Assembly: GCF_000829415.1 (NCBI RefSeq)
Contig: NZ_AP014637.1
Coordinates: 5,969,001-6,033,000, forward strand
Length of the DNA: 64,000 bases
Direction of reading: 5' to 3'
From: Pseudomonas sp. StFLB209
Lineage (GTDB): Bacteria > Pseudomonadota > Gammaproteobacteria > Pseudomonadales > Pseudomonadaceae
Part shown: positions 41,688 through 50,863 of the stretch, one piece after another
Numbering within the stretch: the first letter of the stretch is position 1
Layout of the letters: every line of letters starts with the position of its first letter
Translations under genes and position numbers: made by a program
The notes under the pieces: generated by a model
Told to the model about the DNA's origin: nothing
Databases searched by the model: none
What the model saw: only the letters and a program-made list of their open reading frames with translations

Positions 41688-42821
41688 TCAGGGCTTCAAC
41701 GGCACATAAGCCGTCTGCAAGTCCCGTTCGGGTATCTCCCAAAGCACCAGTTTCGGTGGGGTCTGGGTAAAGGCCGGGCTGCTGAAGTAGGCATTGGCCG
41801 CGCCGGAAAATTCGCCGCCGTCTTTGGCAAAGTTGCCAATCGGCGCCCCCAGCGCCCGTTGCAGAAAGCCCACGAATCCGGAGTTGCGCGAGAACGAGGT
41901 GCCGATCAGCGCAATGTTGGGCAGTTCAGCATCACCGAACAAATCATCGAGGTTGTCAGCGTCACCCTGGGCCGCTTTCGCCTGTTCACTGATGGTGGTT
42001 TCGGCCACGCTTTGCGGCGTGGGCTGTAGCGACAGCGGCAACCAGTCGAGACCGGCCAGGCGGACCAGATCACCGGGGCGCGGCGCGGCAGGTGCTACGC
42101 GAGTGTCGAAGTCACGCTGCGGGCTGGCCCTGAAGCCCGACTCTTTTATCTGCCGCGCCAACGCCAGGGCGGCAGCGTTGGCACCGGTTTCGCTCCAGTG
42201 GGTGTCGGTGCGCAGAAACGCTGCCTCACCCAACGGCTGCAAACTCGAGGTCAGGTCCAGGGTGGTGACGCCTGCGCTCTGTAACTGGCGGGTCCAATCG
42301 CTGATCCGTGACTGTAATTGCTCAGGGCGATACAGCCCGCACAACTGGCTTGAGGCGATGCGGCTCTTGTCCGGGACCACCGCCACCCATAGGTCGATAC
42401 CCTGCCCCTTCAGCCGCTGCTTGAGTTCGATCACCGCCTGGGCTTTGCGCTGGGCGTTGGCCTGGGCATTGCGCTGGATGCGTCGTTCATCGGTCAGGAA
42501 CAGCCAGCCAGGGCAGCCTTGGCGGACCCGCGGGCCACTGTCTTGCAACAACAGCCAACTGGCGCCGCGTTCCAGATTGGCCGCTTGCTCAGCCAACAAC
42601 GTGGCAGACAACTGCTTGGCCAGGGCATGGGTCACCTCACCGTGCAGCAGCGCCTCGCGGTCGACGTTGGCCGGCAACCATTGCAGCTTGCCGCTGGCGA
42701 TCAGTACTCCACAACTCAGCAGGCCGATGCCCAGAAATGCCGCCAGGGTCACTCCGGCCAAAGGGCTGCTGCGCAAGGCCAGTTCAGTGGGCGCGAGCGG
42801 TGCATTGGATGGCTGGCTCAT
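41688..42821 (-). CDS. wssI: WssI, AlgJ/AlgX-like cellulose acetylation protein
   Basis: 377 residues from the ATG at 42821 (GAGGG 8 nt upstream), 10 bp after wssH. One N-terminal membrane helix (LAGVTLAAFLGIGLLSCGVL), then a periplasmic SGNH-like domain as in AlgJ: GWLFLTDERRIQRNAQANAQ, DLWVAVVPDKSRIASSQLC, AAFLRTDTHWSETGANAAAL (the D-T-H-W motif), LIGTSFSRNSGFVGFLQRAL and the closing VLWEIPERDLQ. In P. fluorescens SBW25 WssF-I acetylate the cellulose made by WssB-E. It is the last gene of the operon. Confidence 0.88.
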   Translation of the reverse strand: MSQPSNAPLAPTELALRSSPLAGVTLAAFLGIGLLSCGVLIASGKLQWLPANVDREALLHGEVTHALAKQLSATLLAEQAANLERGASWLLLQDSGPRVRQGCPGWLFLTDERRIQRNAQANAQRKAQAVIELKQRLKGQGIDLWVAVVPDKSRIASSQLCGLYRPEQLQSRISDWTRQLQSAGVTTLDLTSSLQPLGEAAFLRTDTHWSETGANAAALALARQIKESGFRASPQRDFDTRVAPAAPRPGDLVRLAGLDWLPLSLQPTPQSVAETTISEQAKAAQGDADNLDDLFGDAELPNIALIGTSFSRNSGFVGFLQRALGAPIGNFAKDGGEFSGAANAYFSSPAFTQTPPKLVLWEIPERDLQTAYVPLKP

Positions 42822-42831
42822 GAACAGGCCC

Positions 42832-44247
42832 TCAAAACTGGAAGTACAGGAACGGCACGGTTTCACGGCTGGCGATCAACGCGAACGACAGCAGGAAACC
42901 CGCCACCGGCCACACCGCCGCGCCGGTGACAAACCAGCGCGCCTGGGCCCAGCGTTGTTCGGTGCGGCGTTGCAGCAACGGTGCCACGATGCACAACAGC
43001 CCCAGCACGGCCGCCATGCCATGCGCCGGACGCAGGGTCACAGCCATGGCATCCCCCAGGCCAATGCCGTGCAGGCCAAACTGGCCGGCGTACATGCTCA
43101 AGGCCGTATGGAAGTCCGGCGAGCGAAACAGCGTCCAGGCCAGGCATACAAACAACAAGGTCAGCACATGGGCCAACGGTCTGGGGATCGCCGGCAGGCT
43201 CGAATGCGCCCAGGCCCGATCGACACACAGCGCGATACCATGCGCCGCCCCCCACAGCAGGTAATTCCAACTGTCACCGCCATGCCACAGGCCGGCGATG
43301 ACCATGGTCAGGAACAGGTTGCGGTAGGTGTTCCAGACCCCATGGCGATTGCCGCCCAGGCCGATGTACAGGTAATCGCGCAGCCAGCTCGACAACGACA
43401 GATGCCAGCGCCGCCAGAAATCCTGGATGCTGCGCGCCAGGTACGGCCGGTTGAAGTTCTCCGGAAAGTGAAAGCCCAGCATCAGGCCCAGGCCGATCGC
43501 CATCGCGCTGTAGCCGGCAAAGTCGAAGAACAGTTGCAGCGAATAGGCCAGGCAACCGATCCAGGCATCGACCAGGCTCGGCTGCGGCAGATGAAAAGCG
43601 ACATCCACCAGCGGCGACAAGGTGTCGGCCACCAGTACCTTCATGCTCATGCCGATCATGAAACGCCGCGCCCCCAGGGAAAAAAGCGTCCAGTTGAACT
43701 GACGCTGGTTCAGCTCACGGCGCACCCAGTCATAACGGATGATGGGGCCGGCAATCGAATGGCCGAACATCGAGATGTAGGTGGCGTAGTTGATGAAGCT
43801 GCGCTCCACCGGCACCGTGTGACGATGCACATCCACAAGGTAGGAGATCGCCTGCAGGACGATGAACGACAGCCCCGCCGGCAAGGCCACGCGCTGCCAT
43901 TCGAACGGCATCGCACCGTAAGCGCTCATCAGCTCATTGGCAGTCAGGGCCAGGATGTTGGCGTACTTGTACCAGCACAGCACGGCAGTGTTGAGCACGA
44001 TCAACCCCACCAGCCAGCGCATGCGCCGGCTCGACCCCTCACGGGCGCGGTCCACGACCAGCCCGCCGCCCCAGGCGATCACCGTCAGGACCATGTGCAG
44101 CGCCAGAAACAACGGGCTCAACCAACCGTAGAACAGCCAGCTGCCGATCAGCAGAATCGTGTTGCGCCAGGCCGGCCGCCCCAGCGCGTAGACCAGCATG
44201 AACGCCGGCAGGAACAGCAGGAGAAACTCCAGAGAGGCGAAGACCAT
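42832..44247 (-). CDS. wssH: WssH, MBOAT cellulose O-acetyltransferase
   Basis: 471 residues, polytopic. MBOAT hallmarks: VALPAGLSFIVLQAISYLVD, FAGYSAMAIGLGLMLGFHFP, FWRRWHLSLSSWLRDYLYIG and the catalytic His in VIAGLWHGGDSWNYLLWGAA. It is the homologue of AlgI, which hands acetyl groups from the cytoplasm to periplasmic partners. It lies between wssG and wssI. It differs clearly from the second MBOAT gene at 39955. Confidence 0.92.
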   Translation of the reverse strand: MVFASLEFLLLFLPAFMLVYALGRPAWRNTILLIGSWLFYGWLSPLFLALHMVLTVIAWGGGLVVDRAREGSSRRMRWLVGLIVLNTAVLCWYKYANILALTANELMSAYGAMPFEWQRVALPAGLSFIVLQAISYLVDVHRHTVPVERSFINYATYISMFGHSIAGPIIRYDWVRRELNQRQFNWTLFSLGARRFMIGMSMKVLVADTLSPLVDVAFHLPQPSLVDAWIGCLAYSLQLFFDFAGYSAMAIGLGLMLGFHFPENFNRPYLARSIQDFWRRWHLSLSSWLRDYLYIGLGGNRHGVWNTYRNLFLTMVIAGLWHGGDSWNYLLWGAAHGIALCVDRAWAHSSLPAIPRPLAHVLTLLFVCLAWTLFRSPDFHTALSMYAGQFGLHGIGLGDAMAVTLRPAHGMAAVLGLLCIVAPLLQRRTEQRWAQARWFVTGAAVWPVAGFLLSFALIASRETVPFLYFQF

Positions 44248-44268
44248 GACGACAACTGCCTGATTCGA

Positions 44269-44934
44269 TCAGTGGGACAACGTATCCGTAGCCGCCAACA
44301 GGCGCGGGCCATTGGTCGATGGCAACAGCAGCACGCTGTAGCGCTCACCCGCCTTCAGCTCACCCAGATCCAGAGGCGCGCCGACATTGGCCTGGCCACA
44401 GACCAGTTGCACCGACAACTTGACCGGGTTGATCGAGCGACGCTGCAAGGTGCCATCCGGCACCGCCTTGAACAAATCGGCCGTACGCCCGGCCGGACGC
44501 AGGCTTGCCTCGGCGCAACTGGCGTCGAGGCTGAAGAACGCCAGCGAAGCCTTCAGCGCATTGAAGTCATCCGGTGCTTCGCGCACCGCGACCTGACGCA
44601 GGCTGCCATCGGCCTTGGCCAGGGCCACCACCGTGGCGAACTCGCCGGGTTCGACCGCCTGCGCCATGGCCAGCCGTTGCGCACCACTGATCAGCGTGCC
44701 TTCAACCGCCCCTTTGGCCTGTACCGGAAAAAAGGCCGACGGCTGCTCCGCCTCCAGGCGCAGCGGTTTCTGTCCTTCACGGGCCACGACCTCCAGCGGC
44801 GCGGCGCTGGCATTGACGAAGCGGATGAACGCTGAGTCTTCAGCCGGGCCGCTGGGGTACAGGGCAATCTCGGCCGCCTGCGCGACGCCACCCAGCATCG
44901 GCCAGAGCAGCAGCGCTGCCAGTGGCCGGATCAT
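44269..44934 (-). CDS. wssG: WssG, AlgF-like periplasmic cellulose acetylation factor
   Basis: 221 residues with signal peptide MIRPLAALLLWPMLGGVAQA. The mature protein is beta-rich with the AlgF-like opening EIALYPSGPAEDSAFIRFVN and the block PSAFFPVQAKGAVEGTLISG. Two Cys (DASCAEAS, QLVCGQAN) could form a disulfide. Its ATG overlaps the wssF stop (ATGA). AlgF is needed for alginate acetylation although its chemistry is not settled. Confidence 0.85.
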   Translation of the reverse strand: MIRPLAALLLWPMLGGVAQAAEIALYPSGPAEDSAFIRFVNASAAPLEVVAREGQKPLRLEAEQPSAFFPVQAKGAVEGTLISGAQRLAMAQAVEPGEFATVVALAKADGSLRQVAVREAPDDFNALKASLAFFSLDASCAEASLRPAGRTADLFKAVPDGTLQRRSINPVKLSVQLVCGQANVGAPLDLGELKAGERYSVLLLPSTNGPRLLAATDTLSH

Positions 44935-45593
44935 GGCCGCAGTTCCTTGACCGCAGGCGCCTGCACCAACGCCTTGCCGATGTTATCGCTCCAGGTCTTG
45001 TAGCCAGGACCGGTCAAGTGCTGGCCATCCACCGTGGCCCACTGGCCCGGTTTGGAGAACTGCAGCGAATCGATGTAGCTGCAAGGGGCAACGTTGCTGG
45101 CCAGAAACTTCGAAGTCATCTCGACCCGGGCGAAGGTCTTGCCGTACTTGCCGCCCTCGGTGCCCCAGTTCGGGCCGACCCAGACGCAGCGTGTGCCGCT
45201 GGCCGCCAGCGCCTTGGTGAACGTGGTGGTCTGCTGCCACAGCCAGGCTTTAGGGAACGCCGGTTTGGTGTAGCTGGCCATGGTGTCGCCCATCACCACC
45301 AGCACCAGATCCGGTTTGTCGGCGGCCAGCAACTGGCTGATTGGTACGGTCGCCGCTTTGCTGCCCAACACCACGGTCTTTTCGCTGCCACGGCGCTCGG
45401 CACCGCCACAGGTGCCTGGTGTGGCCTGCAGCCAGTCACCGGCGTTGGCGCCGCAGATGCCCAGGGTGTGGACCTTGGCGCCCTGCTGGACCAGGCTGTC
45501 GTGCAGGCTGCCGATCAGGTAATCGGGGGTCGCCAGGTGGCTGTCGCCAATCATCAGGATCGTCAGGCCCGCCAGGACCGATGCTGTTGCCAT
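44931..45593 (-). CDS. wssF: WssF, SGNH-like cellulose acetylation protein
   Basis: 220 residues, AGGAG 8 nt before the ATG at 45593. SGNH blocks: LTILMIGDSHLATPDYLIGS (Ser), LVLVVMGDTMASYTKPAF and the Asp-His of WATVDGQHLTGPGYKTWSDN. The N-terminal hydrophobic stretch (ATASVLAGLTILMIG) is short, so export is uncertain. In SBW25 WssF is required for acetylated cellulose and is thought to help present acetyl groups to WssG-I. It follows wssE by 18 bp. Confidence 0.85.
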   Translation of the reverse strand: MATASVLAGLTILMIGDSHLATPDYLIGSLHDSLVQQGAKVHTLGICGANAGDWLQATPGTCGGAERRGSEKTVVLGSKAATVPISQLLAADKPDLVLVVMGDTMASYTKPAFPKAWLWQQTTTFTKALAASGTRCVWVGPNWGTEGGKYGKTFARVEMTSKFLASNVAPCSYIDSLQFSKPGQWATVDGQHLTGPGYKTWSDNIGKALVQAPAVKELRP

Positions 45594-45611
45594 TGCGTAC
45601 TACTCCTGCTG

Positions 45612-48600
45612 CTAATTCGAATAAGGGGAACGGTAAGGGCTGACCGGCAAGGCCATCGGCCCGCTGAAGTCTTCGAACATGTAGCGCAGGTACAAACCGC
45701 CGCTCCATTGTCGGTAATCACGGGCGTTATCCAGACCGAACTGGCCACCCAGGAAGAAGTTGTCGCCCATCTGGTACTCGGCCGCTGCGGCCAGGTTGTA
45801 ACCCACCCCGGTCTTGCTCTGCCCGGCGTACTGGGTTGACACGCCAAGCCCGGCGCCGGCCAGGTTTTGCGCCGTCGCTTCAAGACTCGCCTGCAAGGCC
45901 TTGTCGTTGGGATAGAAGTCCGCGCCATCCTGCTGGATATGCTGTACACCCAGTGCACCACGCAACGAGTAGCTCAGCCGGCCGGAACGCTGCGACCAAC
46001 CAATCGGCGCACTGAGGGCATAGAAGCCCTGCGGGCTGAAATAACCACCGTGGCCATAGGTATAGAAGTTCTGGTTCTGGTCAAAACCGATGGCGGTCAG
46101 GTTGACCCCGACCGTGAACTGCTTGCTATCGTCGTTGAAGATGTACCAGTAAGCGCCGGCACTGCCCTCGCGGCGTTGGTTGTCAGCGACGTTATGCCCC
46201 ACCAGTTCATGCACGGCGGCCACACCATAGGTGCCGAAATGGCCATTGTCGTAGCTCAGTTGTACACGCCCGCCATTAGCGGTGACACCGCCCCACTCGA
46301 CGCCGGTACGCCGGTCCTGAACGCCGGCAAAGGAGGCCAGGCTGTCGGTGACCGGACGCCGCGACAGATTGATGCTGTAACGCCAGTCACCGCCCTCGAC
46401 AAACGGCCGCTCCAGGCTGATGCCTCCGACCACGGTGCTGTACAAAAAGCCTATCGGGCTGGTGCCCAGATCGCTCTTGAGGCCCAGCGAAGGACTTTCA
46501 TAGGCCACGGCCAGCCCCACGCCGCTGTCTTTCTGGCGACCGATCCCGGCCGCCGAAGCACCGCGCAAATCCACGTCCGCGCCCAGTGCTTCCTGAGCGG
46601 CTGCGGTCTGTACGGCGGTCAGACCGCTGAGGTTCTGCAAGGGTGACAGGGTCGGCCCGCTGCCAAAACGAAATGCGGCCGTGTCGTCAACCGAACCGGC
46701 ATTGAGTGACACTGGGGTCACACGCAGCGCCAGCCGGTCATCGCCAAGCGGCATCCGAATTTCCAGGGGAGCCTGGACTTCGGACATCTTGCCCAGCCCG
46801 GACTCGCTGTTGTTGCTGCGATAGCTGACGCCTTGAGTCACGCTGGGGCTGCGCTCCTGGCGAATCTGCTCCAGGCTCTGACGCGCTTGCTGCCAAGGGT
46901 CAACCGGCACGGGCGCCGCCTTGCGCACGGTTGCCGGTTCACGCGGGGGCGGGGCCGACGCCTGGGCTACAGCGGCATAACCGGCGGCATAGCCCGCCGC
47001 GTAGCTATCGGGTGTAGCGTAGCGGGCTGGCGCTTGTGCGGCGGCAAACTGCGGCACCGGTACGGCAACCGGGGCCACTGGCTCAACTGCCGCGGCCTGA
47101 ACTTCGGCCGGTTCCGGAATCTGATTCAGGTTGCCCTGCTGGGCCAGCCGCGACTGACCGCGCTGGCCAGGCTGACCGACAAAGGGATTGCTGGCGGTCG
47201 CCTTGGCAAACGGATTAACTCCCGGTTGGTGCAGCGGCTCCTGCAAGGCCAGGGCGCGGCTGTACAACTCAGCGGCACGTGAGGTCTTGCCCTGGGCGCG
47301 CAGCAGCCCGGCGGCGGTCAACAGGATCTGCGGATCGTTGCCCGCCAGGTCCACAGCTTCATCGACGGCCTTCTCGGCCTTGCGCGACTCGCCCAACTGG
47401 TTCCAGGCCTGAGCAATGCCGATCTGCAAGCTGGCATCACGCGGGTACTTGGCCAGCAACGGCTGATACAGTGCAACCGCCTTGTGCGGATCGTTGTTGG
47501 CCAGGTACATACGCGCCAGGGCAGCACCGGCCAGCGGGTCATTCGGGCGTTGCTCCAGGGCCGGCGCCAGGGTGTCGTAAGCGGCGACCAGATTGCCCTG
47601 GTCACGCAACAGATCGGCCTGACGGACCCGGTACAGGAACAGCAGATCGTCATAGCTGCGCCGCTGCGCAGGCGTCAGGTTGCGGTTCTGCAACTCGTTG
47701 AGGATCTGGTTGACCTGCACATCATCGCCACTTTTGAGCAACGCACCGGCATAGGCCAGACGCAGCTCCGGGGTTGGTGAGGGGCTGCGTTCCTGAGCCT
47801 GACGCAACAGTTGCAAGGCTCGCTCGGGCTGCCCGGCTTCGATCCAGGCATTGGCCAAAGCACTGAGTTGCTCGTCACGGGCACTGGTTTCGGCGCGGCT
47901 GAGCAGGTCCACAGCAGCCTGGCGGTTGCCCTTGCGCACCTGTTCGCCGGCCTGGGTAATCAGGCTCTGCACGCGCAAGTCACTGGCCAGGCTCTGCATC
48001 GCAGGGGTGCGCTGCGCCGCCGGGATCCGCTCCAGATGACGCTGCGCCGCCGGAAAGTCGCTCATCCGCGCCGCCACCAGTGCCGCCACGTACAACGCTT
48101 CAGGATTGGCCGAATCGTTTTTGAGCAGGTCATCGATGACCTGACGGGCTTTGTCCGGCGCATTGTCGAGCAGGTACAGGCGCGCCAGGTCGTTGCGCAG
48201 CCAGGCATTCTTCGGCTCGTTGCGCACCGCATCCTGCTGGGCAGCCAGCGCCGAGCGAAGGTCGCCACGCAGTTCGGCGTTGCGCGCCTGGCCAGCGGCC
48301 AGGGCCGCGCGTAGCGGCCGTAGATCGCCCAGGCGCTGTTGCTGGGCGGCGCTCAGGCCGTCGATCAGACGCTGGGCCTCTGCGGTCTGGCCACTTTGGG
48401 TCAGCACCGTGAGCATGCCCATCAAAGCGTCGGGATTGGCCGCATCCAGCGCCAGCGCCTGGCGATAGCTGGCCTGGGCGTCATCGAACCGCCCCTGCTC
48501 AGCCTGCAGGCTGCCCTGCGCTACATGGCCTTCAATCTGCCGGGGCTTGAGGGCAATCGCCTGTTGCAACAGGTTTGCCGCCCGTTGCAGGTCCTTATCG

Positions 48601-49682
48601 GCCCGCGCCGTGCCGGCCTGGCCCAGCAAGGCCCAGTAACGGTTGGCATCCAGCGCCGTCTGCCAGCGCGCATTGCCGCTGCGCGCCACGGCGCGGCCCA
48701 GCAGTTCGTTGGCCTCGTTAAAACGCCCCTGACGCTGACGGACCAGCCCCATACCGCCCAAGGCATCGGCGTCCTGTGCCTGTTCTTTCAAACGCGCCTG
48801 AAAGGCCTGTTCGGCGACATCCAGCTGGTTGTCCTGCAGCGCCTTGAAACCACGGGCCAGATGCGGGTTCTGCTGCACCTGTGCGGCCGCAGCGCCCTTG
48901 CCCTGCATCTGCTCGCGGAGCTCAGAGTCATCGGGGTTGGCCTTCAAGTAGGCCTCGAACAGCGCGACCTCGGCCGGTCGCGGCGCGCCTAGCCAGACCA
49001 GCGCCTGGCGCCAGCTTTCAGTGGCCTCGCCGCCCAGTTCCGGGACTGTCGACAATTGCGCCAGACGCCTGATGCCATCGACACGAGTGGTCTCATTGCG
49101 GATCAGCAGCTTGGCCAGCACCAGCTTGACCTTGGCGTTGTCCGGCTCCTGGGCCAGCAGACGCTCCAGGCCTTGGCGCGACTCGTTCCAGCCGGTGCGG
49201 GTGTAGCCCAGGTAGCTGTAGAACTCCAGAGCCAGTTCACCCTGGGGCGGTTTGTTGGCAAACAACTGCCGGTACAGACCGACCGCCTTGTCCAGCTCAC
49301 CGTTCTGCGCTGCCAGACGGGCATTTTCCAGACGCTGGCTGGCATCGCCACTCGTCAGCGCAATGGCCTGTTCCAGTTGCAACGTCAGCGGGTCACCGGG
49401 ATGAGCACTGCGCATCTGTTCCAGATAACGGGTAGCAGCGGCGGTGCGTTTGGCCTTGAGTTCCAACAGGCCCAGACCGTACTGCGCATCGATCTGCTGC
49501 GGGTCGATCAGCAGCAGTTTTTTCCAGACTTCTGTGGCGCGTTGCGGGTCGTTCTGGTTCTGCCAGTAACGGCCCTGTTCCAGCAGCGCCTGGCCGGCCG
49601 GAGTCAGCGGCGCGGCATACACGCCGGCATTGAAAAGGGTCGCCAGGACCCCGGAAAGCATTACGGTGCGAGGCGTGCGCAT
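45612..49682 (-). CDS. wssE: WssE/BcsC, outer-membrane cellulose export protein
   Basis: 1356 residues from the ATG at 49682 (GGGGGA 5 nt upstream), overlapping wssD by 22 bp. A signal peptide (LSGVLATLFNAGVYAAPLTP) is followed by tetratricopeptide repeats over about 900 residues (ALLEQGRYWQNQNDPQRATE, LARIYLLDNAPDKARQ-like units). A Pro/Ala-rich linker (about 880-960) leads to the BcsC C-terminal barrel: SDLGTSPIGFLYSTVVGGIS, RPVTDSLASFAGVQDRRTGV, then AAAEYQMGDNFFLGGQFGLD. It forms the outer-membrane pore and the periplasmic scaffold for cellulose. Confidence 0.93.
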   Translation of the reverse strand: MRTPRTVMLSGVLATLFNAGVYAAPLTPAGQALLEQGRYWQNQNDPQRATEVWKKLLLIDPQQIDAQYGLGLLELKAKRTAAATRYLEQMRSAHPGDPLTLQLEQAIALTSGDASQRLENARLAAQNGELDKAVGLYRQLFANKPPQGELALEFYSYLGYTRTGWNESRQGLERLLAQEPDNAKVKLVLAKLLIRNETTRVDGIRRLAQLSTVPELGGEATESWRQALVWLGAPRPAEVALFEAYLKANPDDSELREQMQGKGAAAAQVQQNPHLARGFKALQDNQLDVAEQAFQARLKEQAQDADALGGMGLVRQRQGRFNEANELLGRAVARSGNARWQTALDANRYWALLGQAGTARADKDLQRAANLLQQAIALKPRQIEGHVAQGSLQAEQGRFDDAQASYRQALALDAANPDALMGMLTVLTQSGQTAEAQRLIDGLSAAQQQRLGDLRPLRAALAAGQARNAELRGDLRSALAAQQDAVRNEPKNAWLRNDLARLYLLDNAPDKARQVIDDLLKNDSANPEALYVAALVAARMSDFPAAQRHLERIPAAQRTPAMQSLASDLRVQSLITQAGEQVRKGNRQAAVDLLSRAETSARDEQLSALANAWIEAGQPERALQLLRQAQERSPSPTPELRLAYAGALLKSGDDVQVNQILNELQNRNLTPAQRRSYDDLLFLYRVRQADLLRDQGNLVAAYDTLAPALEQRPNDPLAGAALARMYLANNDPHKAVALYQPLLAKYPRDASLQIGIAQAWNQLGESRKAEKAVDEAVDLAGNDPQILLTAAGLLRAQGKTSRAAELYSRALALQEPLHQPGVNPFAKATASNPFVGQPGQRGQSRLAQQGNLNQIPEPAEVQAAAVEPVAPVAVPVPQFAAAQAPARYATPDSYAAGYAAGYAAVAQASAPPPREPATVRKAAPVPVDPWQQARQSLEQIRQERSPSVTQGVSYRSNNSESGLGKMSEVQAPLEIRMPLGDDRLALRVTPVSLNAGSVDDTAAFRFGSGPTLSPLQNLSGLTAVQTAAAQEALGADVDLRGASAAGIGRQKDSGVGLAVAYESPSLGLKSDLGTSPIGFLYSTVVGGISLERPFVEGGDWRYSINLSRRPVTDSLASFAGVQDRRTGVEWGGVTANGGRVQLSYDNGHFGTYGVAAVHELVGHNVADNQRREGSAGAYWYIFNDDSKQFTVGVNLTAIGFDQNQNFYTYGHGGYFSPQGFYALSAPIGWSQRSGRLSYSLRGALGVQHIQQDGADFYPNDKALQASLEATAQNLAGAGLGVSTQYAGQSKTGVGYNLAAAAEYQMGDNFFLGGQFGLDNARDYRQWSGGLYLRYMFEDFSGPMALPVSPYRSPYSN

Positions 49683-50863
49683 GGCGTCCCCCAAGCGGTC
49701 TGCAACAGGCCGTCAGCGTCCATACGGTAACGCTTCTCGATGTGGCCCAAGGCAAACAGGCTCAGTACAAAATGGTAATAAGGTGGCTGGGCGGCCTTGA
49801 GCGCTTCAGGTGTCAGGCTCTGGGCCATGCCCTGCCGAAAGCGTAGCGTCTGTGCGTCAACTTGCGCCGTGTTGCCCAACGCCTGGAAGTACGGCAACAG
49901 GGCCGCCGAAAACCCAAAACCACCCTGGGCACTGAAGGCACCGCTACGGGTTTGAATTTTTTCCGGTGGCACGCCGCTTTGCACGGTGGCGACGCTCATG
50001 CCATTGAGGGCCGCGAGCATCGGCCTGGCCAGCGGATCTTCAGCCGCCGTGATACCGGCCCAGAGGTAGACACGAATCGCGTCGTAACTGCCCAGTTCAC
50101 CTTTGACCGGGTCGACAATGAACTGCCCTTGATCGGCGCCGCTGGCACGATAACTCACCCAGTCGGCGATGAAGCCCTTGGGCCCCACAGCCTGCATCAG
50201 GGTCAGGGTATTGTTGGCGATCTCGGTCCACGGGCCGTTGCCATCCACTACCGCCAGGCGCCGCAGCAGCGGTACTGGCAGGTAACTGGGGTTGAGCTGC
50301 CACAGGTCAGGCTGGTTCAGGTCCGGCTTGATGAAACCGCGAAACCCCGGCATCAGCATCTTGCCCAGGCCCGGCAGGGTCTCGATTTCCTGAGCCTTGA
50401 TATTGGTCAGCAACTGGCGCGCCGCCTCGGTGTAGCGCTGGTCTTGCCATAGCCGCCCGGCCTCGAACAGCGCATAGGCGAACCACAGGTCAGCATCCGA
50501 GGCCGAGTTGTCATCCAGCAAGCGCCAGACGCCCTGCTCATCCTTGCCCCAGAACCAGCCAGGCAGCTTATGGGCAATGTCATCGCCCGCCAGGTTGTTC
50601 TGCGCCCAGCGCCACATCAGGTCGAAACTCGACCGGTCGTTGGCCACCAGCGCAAAAAACATCGCGTATGACTGACCCTCGGAGGAGCTGTGCTGCTGCG
50701 GCGTACTGGCATCCAGCACGCGGCCGTCAGGCTGCACGAAGTGCTCGCGAAAGGTCTGCCACAACGGCCACAGGCTGCTATCGCAGCGAGGCGCCGCTTG
50801 CACCAGAGAGCTGCTCAACACCAGTAACAGAGTGCCGGCCAGCCAGGCCTTGAGCCGACTCAC
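49661..50863 (-). CDS. wssD: WssD/BcsZ, periplasmic endo-1,4-beta-glucanase (GH8)
   Basis: 400 residues. Signal peptide MSRLKAWLAGTLLLVLSSSL. GH8 landmarks: SSSEGQSYAMFFALVANDRS (catalytic Glu), LDDNSASDADLWFAYALFEA and LGSYDAIRVYLWAGITAAED (catalytic-site Asp). It cuts cellulose during export and is needed for normal output in related systems. The ATG overlaps the wssC stop and its end overlaps wssE. Confidence 0.93.
   Translation of the reverse strand: MSRLKAWLAGTLLLVLSSSLVQAAPRCDSSLWPLWQTFREHFVQPDGRVLDASTPQQHSSSEGQSYAMFFALVANDRSSFDLMWRWAQNNLAGDDIAHKLPGWFWGKDEQGVWRLLDDNSASDADLWFAYALFEAGRLWQDQRYTEAARQLLTNIKAQEIETLPGLGKMLMPGFRGFIKPDLNQPDLWQLNPSYLPVPLLRRLAVVDGNGPWTEIANNTLTLMQAVGPKGFIADWVSYRASGADQGQFIVDPVKGELGSYDAIRVYLWAGITAAEDPLARPMLAALNGMSVATVQSGVPPEKIQTRSGAFSAQGGFGFSAALLPYFQALGNTAQVDAQTLRFRQGMAQSLTPEALKAAQPPYYHFVLSLFALGHIEKRYRMDADGLLQTAWGTPCARLAP

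Noticed and set aside
41794..44835. 1013-codon plus-strand frame across wssG, wssH and wssI
   Set aside because: It crosses three well-supported minus-strand genes and its composition (Arg, Pro, Gln rich) is that of an antisense shadow.
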